Assembly: GCA_034008185.1 (NCBI GenBank)
Contig: CM067109.1
Location: 34,628,885 to 34,692,884 of the forward strand
Length of the DNA stretch: 64,000 nucleotides
Source of the DNA: Gorsachius magnificus
Taxonomy: Eukaryota > Chordata > Aves > Pelecaniformes > Ardeidae
Direction of reading: 5' to 3'
The notes under the pieces are model-generated. The model saw only the letters and a list, made by a program, of their open reading frames with translations. It was not told the DNA's origin and did no database searches. The translations under genes were made by a program, and so were the position numbers. Positions 37,701-51,746 of the stretch are shown here, piece after piece; position 1 is the stretch's first letter; the number at the start of each line of letters is the position of its first letter.

Positions 37701-40700
37701 CACGTACACAATCAGTATTTTAAATAGCATCAACTGGGTGCTTAACGAACTGAAAAAGTGAATATGTGCTTCAAATTTCCTGCAATGAAAAAGGATGTCC
37801 TTTACAGTCTATGCTAAAAAATTGACTTTGTGAGACACAGGGGCACATGCTTGACTCTCAATCACTTTTTTTATAGAAGTTGCTTCAGCATTAGTCCTCT
37901 TTGATGACAGATTAATTACTTGTATGTTGTTCCCTTTTTCCTTCTTCCATCTCCCCAAAGCTATTTATTCTGAGTGTATAGTGGAGAAGGTATGCAAATG
38001 ATTTGTTACTAGTTACCTCTGCAACATTTGAGATGAACAAAGTTTGTTTCTGCTGTGTTCAGTTTGTTTCTAAATATGATCTGACATCCTGAACCAGAGA
38101 TACTTTTAGAACAGTCCTACTGGAAATAAGCAGGAAGTCATGAAATTAATTCTATGATCAGTACATTATCTACTTAATGGTTAGCTGGTGGGAGCATCTG
38201 ATTTTTCTCATTGCTGGAGAATAAGACTCTACATGTATCTCTAAGCAAAGTATTTATTTCTGTTTATCAGTGTGCTTTATCATTCATAGCCATGGAGAAT
38301 TTAAGTTTTGCCTGCAATGAGATGCTGGTACATGAAACCCATGAGACACAAATGTCATGCTGAATTCCTTGTGTACTCTGTTTCAGTAACGCTACAGAGC
38401 AACTTTGTGTTTGATCTCCCAGGCAGTGGCTGATTTTTTAAAATTGGTACCTTATTACTTTTGGCACTAGATAAATACCTAGAAAGATATTCACATTGCT
38501 GCAAAAAGGTTACAATTTAATGGCAGACAAAGCTGAAGAAGGTAGAAGCTATAAACAGTAGGAGGACTGAGTTGGCAGGGGGATAGTTTTGTTTTCAGTC
38601 CCATACTTATTTAACTACATTACTCATTCCAAAGCTTATGTTTACTGAAATCTGACAACCAGCCATTGAAAGATTTTTTGAAACAGGATTTTTAGAATCA
38701 AGATCATTGTTTTTTGCAATTCTATGAGATTTTACATGAGTGAAAACTGATAGATATTCTAGTCACAGCTGTTATGGTGGGAATGGAGGTCACATAAATC
38801 TTTCCCCTGTTTTTTAAGAAGTCTTGGATAGCAGATACCTGATGGTATTTTACTTTCATGACACAGGAATTCTCAGGCTTGAGAGTAATCCATCAACTTG
38901 AAGAAAAGGACAAGTCAGTGAACTACTCTACCGAAGTCCTGGAGAGGCTGTTTTACTTGAGGATCATACTGTATATGCCCTCCTGTTTAACCTAAGCCTG
39001 TACAATGCCATGAGTCTTTGACTTATTTCTGTCTAACCCCTAGCATCTTCTTATGCCCTGTAAAGAATGAATGAGTACTATTCAAAAGTTATATCTGGAG
39101 AAAAAAGCCAAACAAACATTTCTTTAACCAAGATAAAATGTGAAAGGCCCTTGTACTAAGCTCTGGAATATGTCCTTAGTTTGTCTCAAAGAAATATGAG
39201 TCATCTGCCCTTCCAGTAGGCTAGGGAAAAGATGCAAAATTTTGTTACTACATAGAAACCCAAAATGGTAAAAAAAGGCATCATCCTCTCAATATCCTCT
39301 GGCAACATTAGATCTCTTCCATGGTGTTTTGGTACTGAAAATGTCTGGGCGCTTCTGCAGGCTATCTTTGATAATGGAAAAATTATTTGGAAATGTGGTC
39401 AGCACTTCTAGAATTGGAACATCAGATCTAAACAACTGTTGATTCTCTCAAAGATCAGTCACTCCAAAATGAGAAAACCATTTTACCTTTCCAAGTGCCA
39501 TAGTTATTTTGACATTCATTCCCCTTCCAACAACTCTGAATAATCCCTAAGGCTTTGGTACTGGGCTAGCCAGAATAGCTTTGGTATCTGATACACAAGA
39601 GAAGCCTTTCAAGTGTTTTTAACAAGTTTGAAAGGATGTAGGTTTTGGTTTTTTTCTTTTTGCAAATTGTTTTAAAGAAAGAAGAAAGGGCATATTTTAG
39701 TTCTTTTCCATTTGCCAGTCTCATGCATTATGTTATCTTGTTAGAATTATGCTAGTTGCTTTTTCCAGTAAGCATACACAAGCAAAAAGTCCAACAGAAC
39801 TGCTTGGCTATTCTGTGCTCAGCACATCTTTTTTAGAAGTGACCTTGCACAAAAACAATATCTCTGATGTACCTTTGTGTAAAAGCATCAATGCAGATAA
39901 AGCATGGAAATAATAAACAAAAAGCTAGCCAGTAATACAGATTAAAAAAAATAATTTAATCTACATTTTATCTATTATTTGTCTGTCTGTGTATAATCTA
40001 CTCACAACTGAATAGATGAATGAGCCTAACTTTCCTTTTTAATTTCCTCTGGTTTTACTTGATAATCAGTTATTGCTTACATAATAGCATATATTTCTAT
40101 GCTACTAAATAGTATCAATATAATTTAATGTAAATATACTGACATAAAGCAAATAATGTTACATTTCATTTACACTATGAATATATTAAGCCTAAAGTAA
40201 AAAAAGTCTGACCCACTTAGAAATACTGTATTGCTCAATTCACCTTGCTGTGTGTAAGAAGCCAAACCTGTAGACACATCTATTTTCTTTGCTGCTATCT
40301 AGCAGGCAGATGTTAAACTCAGTGCACTTCATACAGGTTTCCCAGCAAATACATTTTATCTCTGCGCTAAATTTTAAAAGTGTACTTTGGGTAAACACAT
40401 CACTTTTACTGATAGTACCATTTTATGGCTCAGTTTGGATGTGATAGAGCCTTGCTTTCATAGAGGAACCACGATTTACAGCATTTTCTTGCATTTATTT
40501 TAATGACTATTTTTAAAATGCTGCAACATGTTCTGTATTCATGAATATTTTGCATGGATTTATGTAGATTAGCACTAGTAGAGGAGAAATAAATATGCTT
40601 TATTTATTTATTCTTTACACATCACATTGTAAAATTATTGAAGGCAAAATAGTTCTGTGTTTTGCTAAGGAGAGCAGCCTGGACATCCCCATCTGTAACT

Positions 40701-43289
40701 TGACTTATCTGGCATTGCTGACAGCTACAGTCCTATAACAGTAAAATTCATTATGTAGAAATTATAACATTTACAGTCAGAATACTTGGATGACTAATCA
40801 GAAGTTGATATTTTCTACTTCAAACTGTTTGGTCTTCAAACTGATTTTCTTGATATTAAGAAGTTATCTGAGTTCTTGGTGACATTGCTGCACAGCACTA
40901 TAACAAAACCAAATGCAACTGAGGTATTCAAAAACACCTTTGATATATATGGTATTCCAGAGGAAGTATTTATTTTTATTTTCTTTTTTTTTTAAATAAA
41001 ACTTTCAGGACATAAGCAAAAAGAGTTTTCAGAAATTATCAGCTTAGTCTGTACATATCATAGGCAACAAAATCTCAATCAATATATCAGTTTTCATCTT
41101 AAGACTAGACAGATTGTCTTCCCAGCCCTCCTAATTGAAAGGCAATCAGAATATTCAGCTAACTTATTTTCTGTCCGGGATTTTTCCAAATAATACTCAG
41201 TTATGTATGTTGTGCAACATTTTGTGATATCATCAATTACATGATCTTTTCGTGCATTAATGGTAATTGCATAGTAATTTGCCTTCATTTTCCTCAATCT
41301 TTCAAATACTGAATACCTCTAAAGAGAGCATTTACAAAGTTCATGCAGTCATTTATTCTGCACAGATATTAATGGCAATTATTTTAGTTAAAACTCCACT
41401 CAGTTCTCTGAAATACCATTAGTAAGTTCTTTCCATTAAGCAAGACAAGCACCCTTAATCACACCTCTGTTCCTATTGCTCTGCACACACACTGGCCACA
41501 CACATAAACCCCATGATTAACCATGATATTTACAAGGCCTTTCACTTCTCATCCTGTCTTCCAAATCCATGTTCATTCTCATTCTTTCCATTATTGGGTT
41601 TAATTTGATTATTGTGACTCTCTGCTTGCAAGTCTAATACAGTTTTAGACGAAATACACATCACTGCTAAAAACTAAGTATTTTTAGTGAATATCTAAAA
41701 ACCGATGGACATTTCTCAGCAGTACTGTCTCTGGGCATTTATAAACATGTAATTCCTTCTTTGCTCTCAGGATCAGTGAAAGCAAACTTTGAGTTACATT
41801 ATAATTTTGTGGTCCTTCCTTAGTGTTCCTGTGACTTTTTGTTCCTCTCTTGTGCTGTACATTTCAGATTATCTATCTGTTTATTGTACTTAATACCTCA
41901 AACCTCTTCAATTCACTGATGTGTGCATGCCCTTAGTAGACTGCTTCAGTGATCCATGGTCCAGTGTCTCCTCTTGTCTTAAACTCACCTGGGAATTCAG
42001 TGCAGTGGATAAGAACTGATATATGACAGAAGCCGGAGTTCTGCTGAGGATCACACTTCTGACGTCCTAAACCGAAGTGCTCAGCCATCATCACGCACAA
42101 GCTTTCAAAACCAGCTTTATGTATGGACGGTTTTATTAGTTAGAATGATTTTAGCACCATTCAAGACATGTTGAAGTATTTCTGCCATACCTGAGACTCA
42201 GTCCCAAGCGCTGCCCCTAAGGGACCAGGTAGCTTGCAGCAACAGACTGGGGATGAGGAAGGGGATAAGGAGAGCTTTCACAGAGGCAAAGGCTATTTTC
42301 CCAACGGGCTCGTTTGTTTTTTTCTTTTAGTAGCAGAATTGGTGATTAGCAATTTGTTAAGTGATAAATTCCATTGATTCCTCGTAAATCTATAAACTGC
42401 CTTTTGCCCATTACAGCTGTATGAGCATGTGTTTTGTTATTTGTTCAATAATTTCTGGGCAGTTTTCTTCATTGTTTTTTATTTTACAGTTAATCTTTTG
42501 ATAATTGATTGTGAATTTAACACATTGCTAGATGTTATAAATACACCAAGAACCACAGAAACACGCAGCACAGTTGAATATGAACACATCAATGGAAGGG
42601 AAATGTGAAAGGTTACAAGCAATGTACTTGCCAGCTGGACTTTTCAACAGCTGATACTCTATTGATTGAAACTGTCCTATGACAACATACTTAAAAAATG
42701 CTATAATTTTCTATCTGTCTCTCTGTGCTAGATAAAGACTGGAAAAAGCAGTTCCTAATACAAAACACATGTGACATTGTCAACAGAGTAAACAAGCAGA
42801 AGGTGCAAGCAGACGGAATAGCTCCCTTCTTTTCAGTTGAAATAAAAGATTGTCCTGAGTGACACAAGGAATCTGCTGCAGAGGCAAGAGGTCATATCTC
42901 CTCATTCCAGTTCCCTGGAATTTAACAACTGTTTATCCCATTTACAAGTTTCTCGTCTGATCATGGACTGAAAAGTAAGCATTGCATTTAAGTGTCATTT
43001 CAGATCCAGGTATTATGAATTCATAAATTACATGTGGGTGCAGCATTCTAATACACACAGAGCTGATTTGCTGAATAATAGAGCTCTTCCAGCTACAAGA
43101 ATAAGAAAATAAGAACCAAAAATAATAATTTGAAGTGTTAACCTATGAGGACGCTGCCAACTGTATTATCTCACAAGACAAAATGCTAGTTTGAAAGAAA
43201 AAATTGCTGCTAGACAAAAGGCTGTAAATAAATAATAAAAAAAAAGGACATCTGGGAGTCGACTATCACTAATAAAACATTACATGAAC

Positions 43290-44519
43290 TGTTAAGGTAC
43301 ATTAATTGAGAGCGGCCTTCACCAGCAGTTGCTTTGTCCGAGGAGTTGTTCCTGCCTGGCCGGTCACGCGCGCTGCCACAGAGGAGGCGCAGCCTCCAGC
43401 CGCAGCCCCATAGAGGGCTCGCACAAACACAAGGGCGGACAGCCCAGCACCCTCCTCCTCCTGGGCTGGCAGAGGCAGAAGGTCGCTCGTGCAGCACACA
43501 CGGGGCACTCTCCAGGTTCACAAGTACACGCACGCTCTTGGATGCCCCAAGTACCAGCACAGCCCCTTTGCCTTCCCGGCACCCCTGCCCCAGGCCCGGG
43601 TCCCTGCCTGCCCCACGGCATGCACATCGGGTTTGGAGAGGATACAGACACTGGCCCCCCAGCAGCCGGCACCAGGGACACGGGCTTGGTCTGCAGTCCT
43701 GCTCCAGCTGCCAATGCTGAGCCCCTCACTTGCCTCACTCATGCTGGTGACCCCCAGCAGCTGGTTTTGGGAACACACACCGTTCCCACCCCATGGCTTA
43801 AAGACCCCCACTTGCTCCCCCACTCTTCTGCACACCAGCCCCCCAAGCAGCTGGCACTGAGTCCTTGCAGCACTCACACACGGGATACAGAGTGAGATTA
43901 CACAGACAGGTAGGTAAGAAAAGATTTAACAGGGAGTTAGCACAGACTATGGTAATCAGGCTCAGGGCTCAGCCAGGCAAGAGTACTGACCAGCCATGGT
44001 TTACATACAACCGGCCCCTTTTCTGCCTGTTTCTCCTTTTATCCTCCCCTGCACATTGCCCCATCAGTTTGCACAGTCCCATGGACTCCCCTCCAACACC
44101 CTGGATCCTCAGGTCTGCATCCTTATGAGTCACAAAGTCCTGTTTGCCTGCAGTTTCTTGATAGCCTATCAATTACTGCAACCAGCCAGATTTATTTCTG
44201 GTTAATTTAATTAACACTAATTGGTCAGGTTTTATGTTTCTGAGCCTTTCTCTCCCTCTCTTTCCTTACCATCCCAATTTGGCAAGGTCCTTAGTCTTAC
44301 TTAAAAATAAATATTCCCACACTCCACATATCCTTACTAATTAGTATGGCTGACCAGATTTGTTCTCACCAGTGCCTCCCTTACCACCTGTCTAACAGGT
44401 TTGTTCTTGTGTTCTTATTTATGGCTGTCTCCTTTTCTTAACATCCCTTTTTGAAATGAAAAGGTCCTTGACCACATATCCTTAAAGGAGCAGACACTCT
44501 CCTTCCACATATCCCTACA
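43290..44519 (-). mobile_element. Solo LTR, 1,230 bp, third family, perfect 5-bp target duplication
   Basis: Plus-strand ends are TGTTAAGG...CCCTACA, flanked by TGAAC at 43,285-43,289 and again at 44,520-44,524. The 5-bp duplication fits ERVL-like or some gammaretrovirus-like elements rather than ERVK. Sense is inferred as minus from a TATA-like GGATAAAAG at about 44,036-44,044, with the GC-rich part (43,330-43,900) downstream of it. The putative U3 has direct repeats: AAGGTCCTT at 44,284 and 44,461, and CCACATATCCTTA at 44,324 and 44,472, with a variant at 44,505. Overlapping open frames in the GC-rich part (up to 188 codons) are not homologous to viral proteins. Class assignment is tentative. 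Confidence 0.8.
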
Positions 44520-47500
44520 TGAACCACTGCAATTGTTAGGGCTCTGTATCACAGGCCAGATACTGAGAGCAGGATTCCTTGAAGTTGAATTATAGACCTT
44601 TTTTTAAGGCACTAATAATTTTCGGGATACTAATTAACGTTGTCATTTTTTTTTCCAATGTGCTAAAAATACTTCCTTAAAATGTTTCAGAAGTCCCAGG
44701 CTCTCAGATCAGTCAAGCAGAAATTTTTGAATATATGATCATAGGGACATTTTCAAAGTCAAGAGAGCAGAAAAATTTTAAATTGAACTCTTTATTTACA
44801 CATGCATTTTTTATTAGAGACATATTTACCCAAATTGAAGAATAAATATTGGAAAGCATAAATTGAATCCACTGTATTATCACCACTCAAAGTTTAAATA
44901 CTGCATCTGAACTTTTACTATTTAGCTGTGGCTTTCAGGCTCCAAGTGATTTTCAGTTTGAATTTCTGGTATTTATAGTAATGCTACAGGCTAATAAGGT
45001 TCTGTTGCTAAAGGATAAGCTTCCAGTGTTGTGTACATTGGCTTAATATAACAGTACTCCGCTTGTTAAAAAAGCAGTTTTAATCAGATAGGTGGTACTA
45101 CAAGTACGTCATGGTTCCTGCTCTTGTTAGTAAATAGATACCCACACAGCTTTTCAATTAGCAAATAATGTCTGTAATACTAGATGAAGTATTGTTCTTG
45201 TCTTTAAAAATATTTACTCCTTTTTTATTTGTTCTTTGAGTGAATATCTCTGCTGACTTCTATTTAGTTCTGTAAATGGTTGTGCCGTTTCAAGTTATTC
45301 TTGTCTCATAGTTCCTGGTTTCCCTGTATCAACTGGATTTTAGCATGGCTCATGTTACCACACTTTAGCCACTTTGGAACAAATCTGCTATATCAACTGA
45401 TCAGCTGTTTAATGTAATATGGCCAACTTTGCACTGAACCAGATGAGCGGCAATTGCACAGTGCTTCTTGCTTGCTCTCTTTACAGCTGAATCCTGCTTG
45501 CAGCTGATTCTGCAGTGAATACGACAACAGTCCAAGACATTTGCTAACTTTACTATCTGTGATTTTACCTTTGTTTTTAGCTGAGTGCCTAGCACTTGCT
45601 TACATATAAGAAAATGTTCAAGTAGACAGAGTTCTGACTTGGAAACCAAACTAATTTCTTAATAAATTAATATAAATAATTATTTTCAAAACATTAAAAT
45701 GGCTGTTCATGTCCCATAATTCAAGTTTGCTGCTTGAAAATTGTCCCTTAAGAGTTTAATCTTACTAACCAGGTAAATGATAGGATGATCAAAGCTGAAG
45801 ATCCAACTAGTGGAACAAACTTCTATCATGTTTATATGCACAAAAAGAAATGAGGTTTGTGTGTGACTAATTCTTATGAAGAAAACACCATGAAAAATAC
45901 AGAGATTGGAAAAAGGCAGAACTGAATTCAGTTTTGAAACTAATCAGGAACACAAAAAAACTTTCTGAGGAGAAAACCCAGGGAATTTGAGCTCATTCAA
46001 AACTTCAGAAGAAACAAAGGAGTCAGATGAATGGGTGTAATACTGTAGGCCCTTTCTCTAAAGAAGGTTGTGGGCCATAAAAAGAAGGGATTGCAATTTG
46101 GAAGGAAAATTAGGAAAAATAAAGCAGGGTTGAACATTCTATAGAAGAGGGATTTAAGGGAAGAATTGCTCAAAACTGTCGGAGATCTCATTTATGTGTT
46201 TTTGCTTGACAGAGCCTTTAGAAAAGGTTTTCAATTATATATGTCTAATCTAAACAGCTCCCCTACCCCCAGTACTTGATAGCTGACTTTAAAAAGCCTG
46301 TTAGAAATGAAATAACCATGCATACTTTCACATGTAATTGGAACTGGATGTACTGCCTGGACCTTCTTGTTCACTCAGAGGTTGAGTAAAAGAGACCTTA
46401 TTCCTCTGAATTCCAGCTCTGAGTTAATTCTGAGAAGCATGTGAGATCTGGAATAAAACTTTGTGCAGCAGTCTTACACAAATCAAAAGCCTCCTGGAGT
46501 TAAAAGCTTTTGAAAATGCAGAGCAATGGTAGGTCTGGTTCAAATTAAGTTTTCACAGTCTGCAAAAACCAGATACTAACAATGAGGAAGATGTTTGGCT
46601 AGTATATCTCACAACAGTTGTTTCTGAAGTTTTTGTTATTCCTAAGAGTTTACAGTAAATTGAGATAAAGAAAGAACTAGAATCACTACTGCTTATCTTT
46701 CAGGAGTATTATGCTTCATGTAACAAAGAAAATTTTAATATTTAAAAGTAGACAAAGAGGTATTGTTATTCTATGGCTAAAGAGTCAGCTTTGTTATTTG
46801 GGGAACCAACTCTTAGACTTTGTTGTACTTAAAGTAAAAGGGGCTAAGAATTAAATATCGGTTGAGAAAAAGCAATCATCCATCCAGACTGAATCACCTT
46901 GGAAGATGGCTGTACAGAAGAAGAAAATCAGTATTTTAAGTGTATCAAGAGTATACAATATTGAACAAAGTATACAGAGACAGTGTTTGTAATTCTTTGG
47001 ACTTCAAGAGCAAGGATCACACTTCTTCAGAATGTGAAACTGGGCAAATAAACTATCTGACATGTCCATAGTCATCCTCATTAGTACATACAGTAGTCTT
47101 CAAGAATTAAATACCATTCCAAAAATTCCTGATGGGTCTGTTTTATTCAGTTTTCCTTCCAAGAACATTTCTATAGTCCTGCTTAGGTGGACCCTTTAGT
47201 GTTAACTTCCAGCTGGATATGAAAGGTCCATCCAGATTTTGTCCTATAATGCCTTTGACAACACAAGTCTTTGCCGTTGAGTACACTGTTGTTCATGCTT
47301 GCCTTCTTTTTGCTTGAGCTGAGGTACTGGGCTAAAAATGGGTGAAAATTAATTCAGGTAACCTCTGGAAAGGAAAGTTGATACTTTATTTTCAGCCTTT
47401 TGAGAGAAATTATGATAATATTGTGACATTAAGAGATGAAGAGAGTTTTACAAAGATAAATATCCTTATAAATCTTTGATACATCCTAATACTAAAATAT

Positions 47501-49534
47501 TACTAGTAATGTTTCACTGTTTTCTAGTCACAGATTGGAGAGGAGACATATCCTGGGTTAGTCACCTGTTAGCTGAGTGTCCGATCCAAGACTCGTTCAG
47601 GTTCTTCCAATGTTGGTGAAGGAACAGAATGTCACCTTCAGAAGGGAGTTTATTCTGTTAACAACAGCCTTTGGCATCCCTAGAGAATGACTCCTCCATC
47701 TTCACTGCTGAGGTCATTCTAAAGACTAGTTTAAAACTGGACAGATGATTTAAGGATGAATAAAATTGTCACTTGAAGTCCTACCCATGATCTAAAAAAA
47801 TCTAAACAAAAAATAGGCCAAAGGCCTAATAAAAAGGCCAAAACAGGTAATAAAAATAACAGTTTATGTGTATGAGAGAATGTCCTAGTATAACAACACT
47901 GAGTCACACACAGAAAATTTTGAGTCTAGAAAGAAGTAAAATGACCTGACAGACGTACAAGAAAACCAATACTCATACCATTCACTAAATTGCAACATAT
48001 TTAAAATAGAGGAGAAATAATAATGCCCTGTTAAGTTGAAATTGATCTGTTGAACTCTCCATTGTGAAGTATTATGTTGACAAATAACTTTGTCAATGTA
48101 GGCAACTAAGAGAAGTAACTTCAGCTCCATTCAGTAAGGGTAAAAGGGTTTTGTATCCTAATTCTTCAAGGTATAAAATGTCATTGGTTAATTTTTTTTT
48201 CCATATTGTACCATTGTAATTATGAATGCTAATGAGACTGTATGCCTTCTTATGGAGCCATACATGATTGCTCAAGAAAGGACAATTATTCACAGTATTA
48301 TGGTGGGTTTTATGGTCTGGTTATATTAAAAATTGTTTAAAAGATTTACAGAAAATATTTGATGAAGAACATAAAATTATTTTTGGAACTTCTCCCAACA
48401 GATACAAACACACTTGTGTATATGTCTGTATGTGTGTAAATCACATACAGTTTCATTAGAATCAATTCAAGTGCCTATATTTCGAAGCCTGTTGCTTAAA
48501 TGAGTGGGCAAATTTTAAAAAATCCTGCAAGACTAAGATGATTATGAAAGTCAGAAGAAAATGAAACAGAAAAATTCTTCCATATGTATTTAGATTCATT
48601 AAATCAGTCATTTAGAATAAGGAGTGATAGTATTTAGAACACGAAAATTTTGACCAACCTATTTTCGTATGACTGTTTCCTCTTGGGCCATGTGACACTG
48701 CTGCAGAGAATCATCTGTTCTTTCTTCTGGCAGGTGGTTTAAAAAATCCAGAGCTTGTGGTAAGAATGATCATCAAAAATAATAACAACATTCTCACCCA
48801 TGAAAACAGAGTAGTATTCTTGCATATCCCACACCAAAGTATTAGTGAGTGTTAGCACAGCTTGACATTAGCCCAAAGGGAGTCACAGGTGCTCTGTACC
48901 ACTGAAAAGCCAGGTCAAAGTGGTTTTATTTTATAGTTCTGTGGCCCCCTTAGCAACTATGTCTCATGGAATGTGTTTTGCTTCAAATCATGTATTTGAA
49001 GTAAGAAAGAAGAATGTGCCTCTACAAACACCTTCCTCAAAAGTATTGTTCACTGGAGAAAGAAAATGAAGAAATTACACGATCTGCCCACTTCTTGTGA
49101 CAGTACAGATTAAATTAACTCAGATTAGATCAACCTAAACATGTGGTAAAGTGTGTGAGGTCTTCTGGAAGTCACTGTCCTGTTATCCAGTGAGATAAAT
49201 GAGACTTGGGGGATTTGACTAGGTTCTGCTGTGAAAGAGGCTGGAAGAATACACTATGATGCATAACACCTAGCAGTAGGTTTCATAACACTGAATAATT
49301 CAGATAAACATCTAGCACATATCCAAAATTTTAGTACTAAACAACTATTAAGTAAATTCTGATGCTGAAGAGAATGTGAAATATTCTCATTATTTCAGTT
49401 TTACTCAATGTTCTACCAGGAAGATTTGTGCTTTTCTAATTATTTACTATCATAAAGCTGCTGCGTAATGGATTTTGTTGTTGTGAGGGGCTCCAGTTTT
49501 TACTTGCGGCTTTTTTTTTTTTGGGGGGGGGGGG
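44520..49534. other. AT-rich non-coding DNA, no gene seen
   Basis: No recognised coding, RNA or transposon sequence. It ends in a T12/G12 run at 49,511-49,534 immediately before the next LTR. Confidence 0.6.
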
Positions 49535-50106
49535 TGTCATGGTTTAACCCGGCTGGCAACTAAGCACCACGCAGCCACTCGCTCACTCCCCCCACCTCCC
49601 TCAGTGGGATGGGGGAGAGAATCGGGAAGGGGAAAAAGGTTAGAGACATGGGCTGAGATAAAGACAGTTTAATAAGAGAAAACAATAATAATAGTAATAA
49701 TGAGAATGATAACAAAATATACAGAATATACAAAACGAATGATGCACAATGCAATTGCTCACCACCCGCCGACCGATGCCCAGCCCGTCCCGAGCAGCGA
49801 TCAGTACCCGAGCAGCGATCAGTACCCGAGCGACCGACCGACCCACCAATCCCCCCGAGCATGACGTTATGTGGTATGGAATAGCTCTTTGGACAGTTTG
49901 GGTCCTAGCTGTGCTGTACTCCCAGCTTGTTATGCACCTGGCCGAGCAGGAGAAGCTCAAAAAGTCCTTGAGCAGTCTGAGCACTGCTTGGCAACAACTA
50001 AAAACATCAGCGTGTTATCAACATTCTTCTAGTACTAAATCCAAAGCACAGCACTATGCTAGCTTCTGTGAAGAAAATTAACTCTATCCCAGCCGAAACC
50101 AGGACA
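49535..50106 (-). mobile_element. Solo LTR, ERVK-like family A, in a G-run
   Basis: Starts TGTCATGGTTTAACCCGG and ends CCAGGACA. It is flanked by G runs (12 G before, 7 G after), consistent with a GGGGGG target duplication. Sense is minus, from ATTAAA opposite AGTTTAATAAG at about 49,667-49,677. An 18-bp tandem duplication (GAGCAGCGATCAGTACCC) occupies 49,792-49,809 and 49,810-49,827, next to CGAC repeats. Where the 22,751 copy has a TATA box, this one has a CGAC/GC-rich segment. It is very similar to the 59,084 copy, so both belong to a younger subfamily. Confidence 0.92.
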
Positions 50107-51746
50107 GGGGGGGAGGAGAGGAAGCAGGGGTGTGGCCTGTGTAAGAATGACACACTGCTTTCTTAAAGAGGAACGTAGGATCAATTATTACAGTTCCAAA
50201 TTCTGTTTAGAAGGAAAGAAGAATGGCCAGACAGAAATTGCTTGTGGCTCTGAGATGCATACATAATGACTGTGGAACAGGCCTGCAGTCTCCTACGTGA
50301 ATGCTAGTTCTCATGTGGCCATTCCACCATTGCTACTGCAGTAGCTTCCCAGAAGCAGTTAGCTAAGGTAAGCACTTTATGGTGTGTTGGTTTTTTTTCA
50401 GGGAGATGGCAGGTTGTTGCATACAGTAATTATGGCATTAAGCGTTAGACAATTCATTCCCATCCTCATTTTGGCAGTGTGAAAAGAAGGGAATTGTCCT
50501 GCCACTGAATTGATCTTCTGGAAATCAGAGACATCATATCTTCTTTTAGTATTGGGGTCTGGCAAATGCCAGAAGAATTAATGGGTTTTGAAAGTTATAA
50601 ACTTAAAATAAAAGCAAATCTGTTCCCTGAAACTTTGCATTATTTTTCACTGTAAAATCAATGAGATTATTACCTTTTTTGGTAGAGGACTAACAAAATA
50701 ATTTATATTGCACATTTAAACTTTACTATAGAGTCATTATGATGTTATTACTGCAAAACACTTTATAGATAAAGATTATGTTAAGGTAAAAAATAGAGGG
50801 CTTAAGACATACCATGAGGAGAAAATGTTCATCTCTAGGAGAGAACATAAAGTGAGGTGTTAGAAAAATGTTGCAACCTTTCTGTTACCTACATGTCTTT
50901 TAAAACCCATTAACAAAGGAATTGAATCAAGACTTCGGCATATTCATTAGAAGACCTCTATCCCTGTTTGTTAGCTAGGTTTGTATTATGTACGTATATT
51001 TCCCTTCATGTGTAAAGATGATCAAGGATATTTTTTTTTTAAATTTTGATTTTAAATAATGCTGATTTGCAGTAAGCAAATCTGTATCTTTTCCTTCGGA
51101 AGGTGGAGGCTAGCTTAGAAAAAACAAACTCAGCTTTTCACTTTGCATCTTCAATATTTGTGAAAATGTACTTCGAAATGAACAGCAACCCGTTGTGCCT
51201 TTGTTGAAATATACCCCATGCTTGTGGCCTACAAGACAGCATTGTTAGAAATACAATGCAGAATACTGCTGTTGTCCACCTTTTTGAGAAAATGTTAGGA
51301 AACCCTTAATCCACATTCATAAACCAAGAGGAGACCTTTAAACCGTTTTTCTTGCCTTGCCAGATATACTGTTTATCACTTTAAGGAGTAGAGTGCGCCA
51401 CCAGAATAAGCTGCAGCACTGCATGGCATGAATGGTATGAAACTCATTAATTTTAAGCCTGCCATACTGAACTTTCATATTAATACTCATTATATTTCAG
51501 AAAGACTTTTTTTTTTAGTGCATCAAAGCCCTAATATTAAGAAATATTCTTTTCTTTCCCAAGTTCATAGAGCTGTTCCTGAGTAAAGAACCTGTCCACA
51601 GGAATATCTTTGCAGAACTGGAGACTTCACCATCTGTGTTCTCAGCCTGTGTATTACAGAAGGTGATGAATGGTGCTGGAAGGTTGACGGCAGGGCCTGG
51701 ATGAGACCTCCAAGGAGTCTGTAGAAGGTCATTTGGTGAGAGCAGG
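50107..51746. other. Non-coding spacer between two opposed family A LTRs
   Basis: No gene recognised. The flanking LTRs are in opposite orientation and one has its own target duplication, so this is host DNA and not a proviral interior. Confidence 0.6.

Larger units (their letters stand above)
29949..43289. other. Long AT-rich non-coding stretch, no gene seen
   Basis: Thirteen kilobases without a recognisable coding or transposon sequence. It holds a 26-T tract, an (AAAC)n tract, a purine-rich run and two small perfect tandem duplications, listed separately. All open frames are under about 95 codons and lack family signatures. Conserved non-coding elements may exist but cannot be judged from one sequence. 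Confidence 0.6.

Noticed and set aside
43329..43895. 188-codon plus-strand frame and five overlapping ones
   Set aside because: They fall entirely inside the 43,290-44,519 LTR and have no viral or cellular protein signature.
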